DNA from: Bradyrhizobium betae
GTDB taxonomy: Bacteria > Pseudomonadota > Alphaproteobacteria > Rhizobiales > Xanthobacteraceae
Length of the DNA stretch: 64,000 nt
Reading direction: 5' to 3'
Assembly (NCBI RefSeq): GCF_004123905.1
Contig: NZ_MZXW01000053.1
Span: 248,001-312,000, forward strand
In this document: piece by piece, positions 10,353 to 18,745 of the stretch
Position numbering within the stretch: the first letter of the stretch is position 1
Layout: every line of letters begins with the position of its first letter
Notes under the pieces: generated by a model
Told to the model about the DNA's origin: nothing
Database searches by the model: none
The model's input: the letters and a program-made list of their open reading frames with translations, nothing else
Program-made: the position numbers and the translations under genes

Positions 10353-11480
10353 ATGAAGATCGCCGTTGCCAAGGAAATCGATCCGTCGGAGCCGCGTGTT
10401 GCCGCTTCGCCTGATACGGTGAAGAAGTTCAAGGCGCTGGGCGCCGAGATCGCCGTTGAGCCGGGCGCCGGCCTCAAGTCGGGCCTGCCGGATTCCGAAT
10501 TCACCGCCGTGGGCGCCACCGTCAGCGCCGACGCGCTGAAGGACGCCGACATCATCATCAAGGTGAAGCGCCCCGAGGCCTCCGAGCTCGCGCAGTACAA
10601 GCGCGGCGCGCTCGTCATCGCCATCATGGACCCCTACGGCAACGAGGCTGCGCTGAAGACGATCGCCGATGCCGGCGTCTCTGCCTTCGCGATGGAATTG
10701 ATGCCGCGCATCACGCGTGCGCAGGTGATGGACGTGCTGTCCTCGCAGGCGAACCTCGCCGGCTACCGCGCCGTGATCGAGGGCGCCGAGGCCTTCGGCC
10801 GCGCCTTCCCGATGATGATGACGGCGGCCGGCACCGTGCCCGCCGCAAAAGTGTTCGTGATGGGCGTCGGCGTTGCCGGCCTCCAGGCGATCGCGACCGC
10901 GCGCCGTCTCGGCGCCGTCGTCACCGCGACCGACGTGCGGCCCGCGACCAAGGAGCAGGTAGAATCGCTCGGTGCGAAATTCCTCGCTGTCGAGGACGAG
11001 GAGTTCAAGAACGCGCAGACCGCCGGCGGTTACGCCAAGGAAATGTCCAAGGAATACCAGGCCAAGCAGGCCGCGCTCACCGCAGAGCACATCAAGAAGC
11101 AGGACATCGTCATCACCACTGCGCTGATTCCGGGCCGGCCGGCGCCGAAGCTCGTCTCGGCCGACATGGTCAAGTCGATGAAGCCGGGTTCGGTCCTGGT
11201 CGATCTCGCCGTCGAGCGCGGCGGCAATGTCGAGGGCGCCAAGGCCGGCGAGGTCGTCGACCTCGATGGCATCAAGATCGTCGGCTACACCAACGTCGCC
11301 GGCCGCGTCGCGGCGTCGGCCTCCAGCCTCTACGCGCGCAATTTGTTCAACTTCATCGAAACGATGGTCGACAAGGCCAGCAAATCGCTGGCCGTGAACT
11401 GGGACGACGAGCTGGTCAAGGCGACCGCGCTGACGAAAGACGGCGCCGTGATCCACCCGAACTTCCAGCCGAAGGTTTAA
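10353..11480 (+). CDS. pntAA: NAD(P) transhydrogenase subunit alpha part 1
   Basis: The soluble NAD(H)-binding domain I of the proton-translocating transhydrogenase, which uses the proton gradient to make NADPH from NADH. It has 375 residues. The start M-K-I-A-V-A-K-E-I-D follows GGAGGG at 10344-10349; an upstream in-frame extension is not used. The nucleotide-binding motif is G-V-G-V-A-G-L-Q-A-I-A-T-A-R-R-L-G, ending with D-V-R. The enzyme is split over three genes here (A1-A2-B), as usual in alphaproteobacteria. A2 follows after 11 bases. Confidence 0.95.
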   Translation: MKIAVAKEIDPSEPRVAASPDTVKKFKALGAEIAVEPGAGLKSGLPDSEFTAVGATVSADALKDADIIIKVKRPEASELAQYKRGALVIAIMDPYGNEAALKTIADAGVSAFAMELMPRITRAQVMDVLSSQANLAGYRAVIEGAEAFGRAFPMMMTAAGTVPAAKVFVMGVGVAGLQAIATARRLGAVVTATDVRPATKEQVESLGAKFLAVEDEEFKNAQTAGGYAKEMSKEYQAKQAALTAEHIKKQDIVITTALIPGRPAPKLVSADMVKSMKPGSVLVDLAVERGGNVEGAKAGEVVDLDGIKIVGYTNVAGRVAASASSLYARNLFNFIETMVDKASKSLAVNWDDELVKATALTKDGAVIHPNFQPKV

Positions 11481-11491
11481 GGAGAGCCGCC

Positions 11492-11809
11492 ATGGAGCAT
11501 GTTGCACAGGTCGTCGACCCCTTCGTCTTCCGGCTGTCGATCTTCGTTCTCGCCGTCTTCGTCGGTTATTTCGTGGTGTGGTCGGTGACCCCCGCGCTGC
11601 ATACGCCGCTGATGAGCGTCACCAACGCGATCTCCTCGGTGATCGTGGTCGGTGCGCTGCTCGCGGTCGGCGTCGGCATGATTTCGAGCGGCTCCGGCTG
11701 GGCGCGGGGCTTCGGCTTCATCGCGCTCATCTTTGCCTGCGTGAACATCTTCGGCGGCTTCCTTGTCACCCAGCGCATGCTGGCGATGTACAAGAAGAAG
11801 TCGAAGTAA
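11492..11809 (+). CDS. pntAB: NAD(P) transhydrogenase subunit alpha part 2
   Basis: A 105-residue membrane protein carrying the PntA part of the proton channel. Three or four hydrophobic helices are visible (F-R-L-S-I-F-V-L-A-V-F-V-G-Y-F; S-S-V-I-V-V-G-A-L-L-A-V-G; F-G-F-I-A-L-I-F-A-C-V-N-I-F-G-G). The T-P-A-L-H-T-P-L-M-S-V-T-N-A-I-S segment is strongly conserved in the family. Its ribosome-binding site AGGAGAG overlaps the end of part 1. It acts with the flanking part 1 and beta subunit. Confidence 0.95.
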   Translation: MEHVAQVVDPFVFRLSIFVLAVFVGYFVVWSVTPALHTPLMSVTNAISSVIVVGALLAVGVGMISSGSGWARGFGFIALIFACVNIFGGFLVTQRMLAMYKKKSK

Positions 11810-11848
11810 GCGGCCACCTCGGGCTGAAGGGATCAATGGGGACCTGAG

Positions 11849-13246
11849 ATGAGCGCCAACCTCTCTGCATTTTTGTATCTCGTGGCGGGAGTGCTGTTCA
11901 TCCTGTCGCTGCGCGGGCTGTCGAGCCCGGCTTCGTCGCGCCAGGGCAATTTGTTCGGCATGATCGGCATGGGGATCGCGGTCGCGACCACGCTCGCCAG
12001 TCATCCGCCGGCGGACGGCGTCGCCTGGATCCTGGTGATTCTCGGTATCGCCATCGGCGGCAGCATCGGCGCGGTGATCGCCCGTCGCGTGCCGATGACG
12101 TCGATGCCGGAGCTGGTCGCCGCCTTCCACTCGCTGGTCGGCATGGCCGCAGTGCTGGTCGCCGCCGGCGCGTTCTACGCGCCCGAAGCCTTCGACATCG
12201 GCACCCCCGGCAACATCCATCCGCAGAGCCTGGTCGAAATGTCGCTCGGCGTCGCCATCGGCGCGCTGACCTTCACCGGCTCGGTGATCGCGTTCCTGAA
12301 GCTGTCCGCGCGGATGAGCGGCGCGCCGATCATCCTGCCGTTCCGCCACATCATCAACATCGCGCTGGCGATCGCGCTGGTCGTCTTCATCGTCGGGCTG
12401 GTGATGTCGGGCAGCGCGCTCGACTTTTGGCTGATCGTCATCATCGCGCTGGCGCTCGGCGTGCTCATGATCATCCCGATCGGCGGCGCCGACATGCCGG
12501 TCGTGATCTCGATGCTGAACTCGTACTCGGGCTGGGCCGCGGCCGGCATCGGCTTCACGCTCGGCAACTCCGCGCTGATCATCACCGGCGCGCTGGTCGG
12601 CTCATCGGGCGCGATCCTGTCCTACATCATGTGCCACGCGATGAACCGGTCCTTCATCTCGGTCATCCTCGGCGGCTTCGGCGGCGAGACCGCCGCGGCC
12701 GGCGGTGGCGGTGGCGAGCAGAAGCCCGCCAAGCTCGGCTCGGCTGACGACGCCGCCTTCATCATGAAGAACGCGCAGAAGGTCATCATCGTGCCCGGCT
12801 ACGGCATGGCGGTGGCGCAGGCCCAGCACGCGCTGCGCGAAATGGGCGATATCCTGAAGAAGGAAGGCGTCGAGGTGAAATACGCCATTCACCCGGTCGC
12901 GGGCCGTATGCCCGGCCACATGAACGTGCTGCTGGCCGAAGCCAACGTACCCTATGACGAGGTGTTCGAGCTCGAGGACATCAACTCCGAATTCGCGCAG
13001 GCCGATATCGCCTTCGTGATCGGTGCGAACGATGTCACCAACCCGGCGGCCGAAGAGGACAAGACCTCGCCGATCTACGGCATGCCCGTGCTCCAGGTCT
13101 GGAAGGCCGGCACCGTGATGTTCATCAAGCGCTCGCTGGCGTCCGGCTATGCCGGCATCGACAATCCGTTGTTCTACCGCGACAACACCATGATGCTGCT
13201 CGGCGACGCCAAGAAGGTCACAGAGAACATCGTCAAGGCGATGTAG
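11849..13246 (+). CDS. pntB: NAD(P) transhydrogenase subunit beta
   Basis: 465 residues. The N-terminal two thirds hold about eight to nine membrane helices of the proton channel, with the conserved stretch M-P-E-L-V-A-A-F-H-S-L-V-G. A Gly-rich linker (A-A-A-G-G-G-G-G-E-Q) leads to the NADP(H)-binding domain III, with V-P-G-Y-G-M-A-V-A-Q-A-Q-H and the Y-A-I-H-P-V-A-G-R-M-P-G-H-M-N-V-L-L-A-E-A-N-V-P segment. It completes the three-gene transhydrogenase. The next gene starts 21 bases later and may be read through. Confidence 0.95.
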   Translation: MSANLSAFLYLVAGVLFILSLRGLSSPASSRQGNLFGMIGMGIAVATTLASHPPADGVAWILVILGIAIGGSIGAVIARRVPMTSMPELVAAFHSLVGMAAVLVAAGAFYAPEAFDIGTPGNIHPQSLVEMSLGVAIGALTFTGSVIAFLKLSARMSGAPIILPFRHIINIALAIALVVFIVGLVMSGSALDFWLIVIIALALGVLMIIPIGGADMPVVISMLNSYSGWAAAGIGFTLGNSALIITGALVGSSGAILSYIMCHAMNRSFISVILGGFGGETAAAGGGGGEQKPAKLGSADDAAFIMKNAQKVIIVPGYGMAVAQAQHALREMGDILKKEGVEVKYAIHPVAGRMPGHMNVLLAEANVPYDEVFELEDINSEFAQADIAFVIGANDVTNPAAEEDKTSPIYGMPVLQVWKAGTVMFIKRSLASGYAGIDNPLFYRDNTMMLLGDAKKVTENIVKAM

Positions 13247-13267
13247 CGCCGGAGAGCCGGCGCCACG

Positions 13268-14068
13268 ATGACATTCCTGAAATGGATCGCCATCGTCGTT
13301 GCCGCCGGCTACCTCGCCGGTCTCGTCCTGCTCTATGTGAAGCAGCGCGCCATGCTGTTTCCGATCCCGACCGCCGAGCGCACCGCGCCCGCCGCCGCGG
13401 GGTTTCCCCAGGCCGAAGAGCACGTCCTGACCACGTCGGATGGCGAGAAGGTCATCGTCTGGCACGTGCCGGCGAAGCCCGGCCGTGCCGTGGTCCTGTT
13501 CTTCCACGGCAATGGCGATTTTCTCGCCGGTCTTGCCGGACGCTTCAAGGCCATCACGGCTGACGGCACTGGTCTCGTGGCGCTATCCTATCGCGGCTAC
13601 GCGGGCTCCAGTGGCGCGCCGAGCGAGAACGGGTTGCTGCGCGACGCGGCAATCGCGTATTCATTCGCGGCGGAGCGTTACGAGGCCCAGCGCGTCGTCG
13701 CCTGGGGCTTCTCGCTCGGGACCGGCGTTGCCGTCGCGATCGCGTCCGAGCACCCGGTCGGCAAGCTGATCCTCGAGGCGCCCTATACGTCGATCGCCGA
13801 TGTAGCGGCTGCGCATTTCCGCTTCGTCCCGGTCCGCCTGCTGATGCGCGACCCGTTCCACTCGGATGAGCGCATTGCACGCGTCACAGTGCCGCTCCTG
13901 ATCGTGCATGGGGCGCAGGATCAGACCATCCCGATCGCACTCGGCGAGAAGCTGTTTGCGCTGGCTCGCGAGCCGAAGCAGTTCGTCCGCATTCCCGGCG
14001 GCGGGCATGACGATCTCGGCAACTTTGGCATCGCCGATATCGCACGAAACTTCATCAATGGGTCCTGA
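13268..14068 (+). CDS. Alpha/beta hydrolase
   Basis: A 266-residue protein with an N-terminal membrane anchor or uncleaved signal (L-K-W-I-A-I-V-V-A-A-G-Y-L-A-G-L-V-L-L). The hydrolase core has H-G-N-G-D as the oxyanion strand, the nucleophile elbow G-F-S-L-G-T-G (Ser near 158), an Asp in V-H-G-A-Q-D-Q-T-I-P, and His in G-G-G-H-D-D-L. This resembles the membrane-anchored BEM46/ABHD13-like group. The substrate is unknown. It is 21 bases downstream of pntB and may share its transcript. Confidence 0.82.
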   Translation: MTFLKWIAIVVAAGYLAGLVLLYVKQRAMLFPIPTAERTAPAAAGFPQAEEHVLTTSDGEKVIVWHVPAKPGRAVVLFFHGNGDFLAGLAGRFKAITADGTGLVALSYRGYAGSSGAPSENGLLRDAAIAYSFAAERYEAQRVVAWGFSLGTGVAVAIASEHPVGKLILEAPYTSIADVAAAHFRFVPVRLLMRDPFHSDERIARVTVPLLIVHGAQDQTIPIALGEKLFALAREPKQFVRIPGGGHDDLGNFGIADIARNFINGS

Positions 14069-14128
14069 GGGCTGACGCGCGCGATCTTCTCACGCATAAT
14101 CGGTCTCCCAGTTGAAGGAATCGCCTGC

Positions 14129-15226
14129 ATGAGCGCACACGGACCGATGCCGCGGTCGTCATGGATCTTCCCCGCTCTGGCGGTGCTGTTGTTCCTGATC
14201 GTCACCGCGACCGGCTACGGCTTTACGCTATCGGTCGGCGGCGGCCTGTTCGCGGTCGTCTTGCTGGTGATCCTGTTCGGAACCGTGTTCGCGGCCGTTC
14301 ATCATTCCGAGGTGATCGCCGAGCGCATCGGCGAGCCCTACGGCACGCTGCTGCTGACGCTCGCGGTCACCATCATCGAGGTCGCGCTGATCACCACGAT
14401 CATGCTGGGCGACAAGCCGGCGCCAGAACTCGCGCGCGACACTGTGTTCGCAGTCGTGATGATCGTCTGCAACGGCCTCGTCGGCCTCTGCGTCTTCATC
14501 GGCGGCCTGCGCTACCGCGAGCAGGGCTTTCAGGTCTCCGGTGCCAACGTCTATCTCAGCGTGCTGATCGCGCTCGCGACCCTCACGTTGATCATGCCCA
14601 ATTACACGCTGACGACGCCGGGCCCGATCTATTCGACGCTCCAGCTCGGCTTCGTCGACCTCATCACGATCGTGCTCTATGGCGTGTTCCTCTACACCCA
14701 GACCGTCCTGCACAAGGATTACTTCGTTCATGAGAGGGCGGACGGTGAGGGCGGGGTGGCCCATTTGCCGGGCAGGATGCTGGCGTTCAGCATCGCGCTG
14801 CTGCTGATCTCGCTGCTGGCCGTCGTGCTCCTGGCCAAGAAATTTTCGCTGGTCGTCGACGCCGTCGCGGTCCAGATCGGCGCTCCCCCGGCATTCGCGG
14901 GCCTGCTGGTCGCCCTCCTGATCCTGATGCCCGAGGGCGTCTCCGCGATTGCCGCGGCCCGCAAGAACGACCTCCAGAAGAGCATCAATCTGGCGCTCGG
15001 GTCGTCGCTTGCGACCATCGGGCTGACGATTCCCGCCGTCGGGCTTGCCACCTATGCGCTCGACCAGCCGCTCGTGCTGGGGCTCAATCCGCAGAATACG
15101 GCGCTGCTGTTCCTGACATTCTTGCTGAGCATGCTGACCTTTGGCACGGGCAGGACCAATGTCCTGTTCGGGCTGGTCCATATGGTGGTATTTGCCGTCT
15201 ACGTGTTCATGGTGTTTGTGCCCTGA
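14129..15226 (+). CDS. chaA: Calcium/cation:proton antiporter (ChaA / y4hA-like)
   Basis: A 365-residue inner-membrane exchanger with about eleven hydrophobic helices. Two inverted exchanger repeats are recognisable. The first has G-E-P-Y-G-T-L-L-L-T-L-A-V-T-I-I-E-V-A-L-I. The second has L-M-P-E-G-V-S-A-I-A-A-A-R followed by L-A-L-G-S-S-L-A-T-I-G-L-T-I-P. The acidic residues in these motifs form the ion site in CaCA-family exchangers. The closest named relatives I recall are the rhizobial y4hA proteins. Ion specificity (Ca2+, Na+ or K+ for H+) cannot be read from the sequence. Confidence 0.88.
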   Translation: MSAHGPMPRSSWIFPALAVLLFLIVTATGYGFTLSVGGGLFAVVLLVILFGTVFAAVHHSEVIAERIGEPYGTLLLTLAVTIIEVALITTIMLGDKPAPELARDTVFAVVMIVCNGLVGLCVFIGGLRYREQGFQVSGANVYLSVLIALATLTLIMPNYTLTTPGPIYSTLQLGFVDLITIVLYGVFLYTQTVLHKDYFVHERADGEGGVAHLPGRMLAFSIALLLISLLAVVLLAKKFSLVVDAVAVQIGAPPAFAGLLVALLILMPEGVSAIAAARKNDLQKSINLALGSSLATIGLTIPAVGLATYALDQPLVLGLNPQNTALLFLTFLLSMLTFGTGRTNVLFGLVHMVVFAVYVFMVFVP

Positions 15227-15264
15227 AGCGCGCCCGCGCTTTAGGTTATTTTTGGAGAGTTCCG

Positions 15265-15549
15265 ATGCTTGCCGCCAAGTCCGAGGTCCAGATCGACAAC
15301 GAAGAGGTCCGGGTGACCGAATGGCGGCTCGCCCCGGGCAGCGCGACCGGGCATCACACCCACGGGATGGACTACGTGATCGTTCCCGTCGTGGCCGGCG
15401 AAATGACCATCGTGGCGCCCAATGGGGAGCGTTCCAAGGCGCAGCTCGCGGCCGGAAAATCCTACTTCCGCAAGACCGGCGTCCAACATGACGTACTTAA
15501 CGAAACCTCAACCGAGATCGTGTTCCTTGAGATCGAGCTGAAGCCGTAA
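15265..15549 (+). CDS. Small cupin-domain protein
   Basis: A 94-residue single-domain cupin. The metal-binding motif 1 is visible as G-H-H-T-H-G-M-D-Y-V, with the motif-2 His in T-G-V-Q-H-D-V-L-N. It begins 38 bases after the exchanger on the same strand, preceded by TTTGGAGAG. The reaction or ligand is unknown; such stand-alone cupins may be enzymes or sensors. Confidence 0.85.
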   Translation: MLAAKSEVQIDNEEVRVTEWRLAPGSATGHHTHGMDYVIVPVVAGEMTIVAPNGERSKAQLAAGKSYFRKTGVQHDVLNETSTEIVFLEIELKP

Positions 15550-15642
15550 GGCACGTGTAACCTTTGCCATCGATCCGTCGCAGTTGATCCCTTACAATGC
15601 CCCAAAGTTCCCGCATCTGATCGCGCGGGGAGTGGCCGAGAA

Positions 15643-16599
15643 ATGCTGAAATACCTCGCTAAAATCTCGATGGATATCTTACCCTCGGTGCTCGCAACGA
15701 TCATCGGGGCTTACATCGTTAACCACTACATCAACGCCAAGCCGGCGGCTGATGCCCCCGCGGCCGTCATTGCACCTGCCGAGGCCGGCAAGGATGGCAA
15801 GCCTGCCGACACCGCCAGCCTTCCCGCTCCCGGCGTCAAGGCCAAGGGCGTCTCCGAGAAGAACGTGACCGAGAAGGCGGCGGTCGAGAAGCCTGCGGAC
15901 AAATCCGAGACCAAGGCTGCGGACACCAAGCCCGCGGACGTTGCTCCCTCCGACACCGCTTCGCACGGCCGCCCCCCGGCACGTGAGAAGGCAGCCGCCA
16001 AGCCTGCTCCGGCAGCCACCGCTCCAGTGATGGAGGCCAATTCGGCGCCGGCTGCTGCGTCCCCGGCCGCGACCCCCGACGCCAACGATCTGGCGCGTGC
16101 CGCCATCGAGCGTTTGCGCAAGTCGCCTGAGGGCAGATCTGCTGAGGCTAAGGCGGCCGAAAAGGCTGCTGAAGCAAAGGCTGCCGAAAAGGCAGCCGAG
16201 GCCAAATCCGCCGAGACCAAGCCGGTCGAGCGGACCCCCGAGCCCGCGATGCGCGAAGCCGTCCGCACGCCGGAGGCCCCGCGGGTCGTCACGACCGAGC
16301 CGTCCACGGTCCTCCGTCCGCTGCCGCCGCCGATTACGGTGTCCACGCCTTCCACCGAGGCGTATGGCAATGGCGGCTCGTCGCCGTCCTACACGGCCTC
16401 GCTCGGCAACGACGACCCGAATCGGATCACGCCGCCGGCTGACATTCCCGTCCCGGTGATCGCGCCGCCGCTCGACCTGCGTGCCGATGCCGGCGCAACT
16501 ATGCCGCGGCCGAAGAAGACCAATGTCGCGGACGAGATGCTGTCGGGCATGAAGTCGATGTTCCACTCCGTCCTGCCGAAGAGTTCCACCCCCGATTAA
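15643..16599 (+). CDS. Ala/Pro/Lys-rich protein with N-terminal membrane helix
   Basis: I do not recognise a family. The 318-residue product has one hydrophobic segment at residues 9-26 (M-D-I-L-P-S-V-L-A-T-I-I-G-A-Y-I-V) and a long low-complexity region rich in Ala, Pro, Lys and Glu, including repeated E-A-K-A-A-E-K-A units around residues 166-190. A short conserved-looking end follows (V-A-D-E-M-L-S-G-M-K-S-M-F-H-S-V-L-P). It is probably anchored in the inner membrane with an extended periplasmic tail (inference). Convergent with the TPR gene. Confidence 0.75.
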   Translation: MLKYLAKISMDILPSVLATIIGAYIVNHYINAKPAADAPAAVIAPAEAGKDGKPADTASLPAPGVKAKGVSEKNVTEKAAVEKPADKSETKAADTKPADVAPSDTASHGRPPAREKAAAKPAPAATAPVMEANSAPAAASPAATPDANDLARAAIERLRKSPEGRSAEAKAAEKAAEAKAAEKAAEAKSAETKPVERTPEPAMREAVRTPEAPRVVTTEPSTVLRPLPPPITVSTPSTEAYGNGGSSPSYTASLGNDDPNRITPPADIPVPVIAPPLDLRADAGATMPRPKKTNVADEMLSGMKSMFHSVLPKSSTPD

Positions 16600-16627
16600 G
16601 GTAGCGTCCGCGCTTCCTCTAAGTTTG

Positions 16628-17278
16628 TCAGCCGCCGACGCGGGCGAGGCCGCTGCGGGCGGCATCGTCGCGTGGACGCAGAGCGACCGCCTTGTTGTAG
16701 GAGGCTGCCGCCTTGGCCTTGTCGCGCAGCCGTTCATAAGCCTGTCCTCGCGCAGTCCAGACCTGGGCATTGTGCGGATCGGCCTCGGAGGCTTCGTCGA
16801 GATCGGCCGCCGCTTCCTTGACCTTGCCGAGGGCGAGATAGCTGGTGGCGCGGCCGAGCAGCGGCTCGACCTTTTGCGGATTGAGCCCGTTGGCGGCGCT
16901 GAAATCGGCGACCGCGAAATCGTGCTCGTTGTTGCCTTGGTAGATCAGGCCGCGGCCATAGAGCGCCTGCGCATTGTAGGGATCGAGCGCAACGGCGCGA
17001 TTGAACTCATCCAGCGCTGCGGCCGTCTCGCCTGACTTGGCGAGGGCTTGCGCCTTTGCGGTGTGGGCCCGGGCTTCGGTGACGCTACCGGCGCTGACCG
17101 CGCTCTCTGGCGCGGCGGCCGCCTTGGGCGCCTCCTGCGGCTTGTCCTTCTCCGGCATCAGGGAGCCCAGGTCGAAGGAGCAGCCGCATAGCGCAATCCC
17201 CATTAAACCGAGCGTGAGCGGCTGACGCGAGATCCGGCGCAGTTGCGCCATGCTGCGCTCAGGGAAAGGGGAGGCCAT
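16628..17278 (-). CDS. Tetratricopeptide-repeat lipoprotein
   Basis: A 216-residue protein with a lipoprotein signal: the hydrophobic stretch T-L-G-L-M-G-I-A then lipobox L-C-G-C, so the second Cys is likely lipidated. After a short linker come three to four TPR units (about residues 75-210), for example A-L-Y-G-R-G-L-I-Y-Q-G-N and P-H-N-A-Q-V-W-T-A-R-G-Q-A-Y-E-R. TPR arrays mediate protein-protein contacts. An internal ATG at 17249-17251 gives a tidier signal peptide and may be the real start. Neither start has a strong ribosome-binding site. Confidence 0.83.
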   Translation of the reverse strand: MASPFPERSMAQLRRISRQPLTLGLMGIALCGCSFDLGSLMPEKDKPQEAPKAAAAPESAVSAGSVTEARAHTAKAQALAKSGETAAALDEFNRAVALDPYNAQALYGRGLIYQGNNEHDFAVADFSAANGLNPQKVEPLLGRATSYLALGKVKEAAADLDEASEADPHNAQVWTARGQAYERLRDKAKAAASYNKAVALRPRDDAARSGLARVGG

Positions 17279-17348
17279 CTACGGTTCGCTCGCGCTGGTG
17301 CCGCATGGTAGTGCCCCGTCCCAGAAAGGCACCGCTCACAAAACAATA

Positions 17349-17369
17349 ACGCGGGCCGAGGGCCCGCGT
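17349..17369 (-). terminator. Rho-independent terminator of rpsU
   Basis: ACGCGGGCC-GAG-GGCCCGCGT is a perfect 9-bp stem. Read on the minus strand it is followed by TTATTGTTTTG, a U-rich tail. It lies about 48 bases after the rpsU stop. Confidence 0.85.
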
Positions 17370-17380
17370 CATCGAAAACT

Positions 17381-17407
17381 CAGTCTTGCAAGTTCAGTCT
17401 TGCAAGT
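17381..17407. repeat. Tandem 14-base repeat in the rpsU 3' region
   Basis: CAGTCTTGCAAGT occurs twice in direct orientation at 17381-17393 and 17395-17407, one unit per 14 bases. It lies between the rpsU stop and its terminator. It looks like a local slippage duplication. Confidence 0.8.
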
Positions 17408-17416
17408 CAGGCAAAA

Positions 17417-17725
17417 TCAGCGCGGTCCGCGCGGACCTGCACCTGCGCCCGCACCCGGGCCGCCACGACCACCGCGATCACCACCGGGACCGGCGCCGAA
17501 CACCGGCTTCGGCTTCATCGGCAGCAGGCCTTCACGCTGCAGCTTCTTGCGGGCCAGCTTGCGCGCGCGGCGCACGGCTTCGGCCTTTTCGCGGGCCTTC
17601 TTCTCGGAGGGCTTCTCATAATGACCGCGGAGCTTCATCTCGCGGAAAATACCCTCGCGCTGCATCTTCTTCTTCAGCGCCTTGAGGGCTTGGTCGACAT
17701 TGTTATCGCGAACGAGAACCTGCAC
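17417..17725 (-). CDS. rpsU: 30S ribosomal protein S21
   Basis: A small-subunit protein needed for translation initiation. It has 102 residues, longer than the usual ~70. The core is M-Q-V-L-V-R-D-N-N-V-D-Q-A-L-K-A-L-K-K-K-M-style sequence with the basic helical region R-A-R-K-L-A-R-K-K. The last ~28 residues are a Gly/Pro/Arg tail (F-G-A-G-P-G-G-D-R-G-G-R-G-G). I recall similar Gly-rich tails in other rhizobial S21 proteins. A strong terminator follows. Confidence 0.96.
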   Translation of the reverse strand: MQVLVRDNNVDQALKALKKKMQREGIFREMKLRGHYEKPSEKKAREKAEAVRRARKLARKKLQREGLLPMKPKPVFGAGPGGDRGGRGGPGAGAGAGPRGPR

Positions 17726-17986
17726 GCGGCATCCTCTTCAGTGGATCGGATTTGAATTCTGGTAGGACAAAGGGGATGGCAAAAAGCGCAAGCCCTTAAC
17801 CTTGAGCGCGCGGATGTATCAGACAAAACCGGAGATGTCCACCGGCCAAGCGGATTTTCGGGCCTAGTTCGGCCATTAAATGCGGCGAAAATACCTCCGT
17901 GCGGCACCGATTCAGGGGATTTGGTGCCAATAGTGGGGCCGCGACCGGAGCTTTGTTCCGGAATCTTTGAAATGAGGGGACGATAC

Positions 17987-18709
17987 ATGAACATGAAGAA
18001 ATACGCCGCTGAAGCCATCGGGACCTTTTGGCTCACATTCGCAGGCTGCGGCAGCGCAGTCATTGCAGCCGGCTTTCCGCAGGTCGGAATCGGCCTGGTC
18101 GGCGTGTCCCTGGCTTTCGGCTTGAGCGTCGTCACCATGGCCTATGCGATCGGGCACATCTCGGGCTGCCATCTCAATCCGGCCGTCACGGTCGGCCTTG
18201 CCGCCGGCGGGCGTTTTCCGGCCGGCCAGATCCTGCCTTACGTGATCGCGCAGATCTGTGGCGCAATCGTTGCCGCCGGATTGCTCTACATCATCGCCAG
18301 CGGTGCCCCCGGCTTCGACGTCACCAAGGGCTTTGCGTCGAACGGGTACGACGCGCATTCGCCGGGGCAGTACAGCCTTGTCGCCTGCTTCCTCACCGAG
18401 GTGGTGATGACGATGATGTTCTTGTTCGTCATCATGGGGGCCACCCACGGCCGTGCACCCGCTGGATTCGCGCCGCTCGCGATCGGGCTCGCGCTCGTGA
18501 TGATTCATCTCGTCAGCATTCCCGTCACCAACACGTCGGTGAACCCGGCGCGCAGCACCGGTCCCGCGCTGTTCGTCGGCGGCTGGGCGATGGCGCAGCT
18601 CTGGCTGTTCTGGGTCGCACCGCTGATCGGCGGCGCGCTGGGCGGGGTGGTCTATCGCTGGCTCAGCGAGGAGCCCACCGGCGTCGTCGCTGGCGCCAAG
18701 ACGGCCTAA
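17987..18709 (+). CDS. aqpZ: Aquaporin Z
   Basis: A water channel in the inner membrane. It has 240 residues with six transmembrane helices and two half-helices carrying N-P-A: H-L-N-P-A-V-T-V-G and S-V-N-P-A-R-S-T-G-P-A. The Arg after the second N-P-A and a His in the V-M-I-H-L helix fit the narrow water-selective filter of AqpZ rather than a glycerol facilitator. GAGGGG at 17975-17980 precedes the ATG at 17987; upstream in-frame starts are less likely. It is convergent with purK, with a shared hairpin between them. Confidence 0.94.
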   Translation: MNMKKYAAEAIGTFWLTFAGCGSAVIAAGFPQVGIGLVGVSLAFGLSVVTMAYAIGHISGCHLNPAVTVGLAAGGRFPAGQILPYVIAQICGAIVAAGLLYIIASGAPGFDVTKGFASNGYDAHSPGQYSLVACFLTEVVMTMMFLFVIMGATHGRAPAGFAPLAIGLALVMIHLVSIPVTNTSVNPARSTGPALFVGGWAMAQLWLFWVAPLIGGALGGVVYRWLSEEPTGVVAGAKTA

Positions 18710-18718
18710 TCGCAAAGC

Positions 18719-18744
18719 GGGATCGTAGCCCTGGCTGCGGTCCC
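18719..18744. terminator. Bidirectional hairpin between aqpZ and purK
   Basis: A stem of about 11-12 pairs (GGGATCGTAGCC with GGCTGCGGTCCC, two G-U pairs in one orientation) lies exactly between the two convergent stop codons. There is no clear U-run. Confidence 0.6.
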
Positions 18745-18745
18745 G

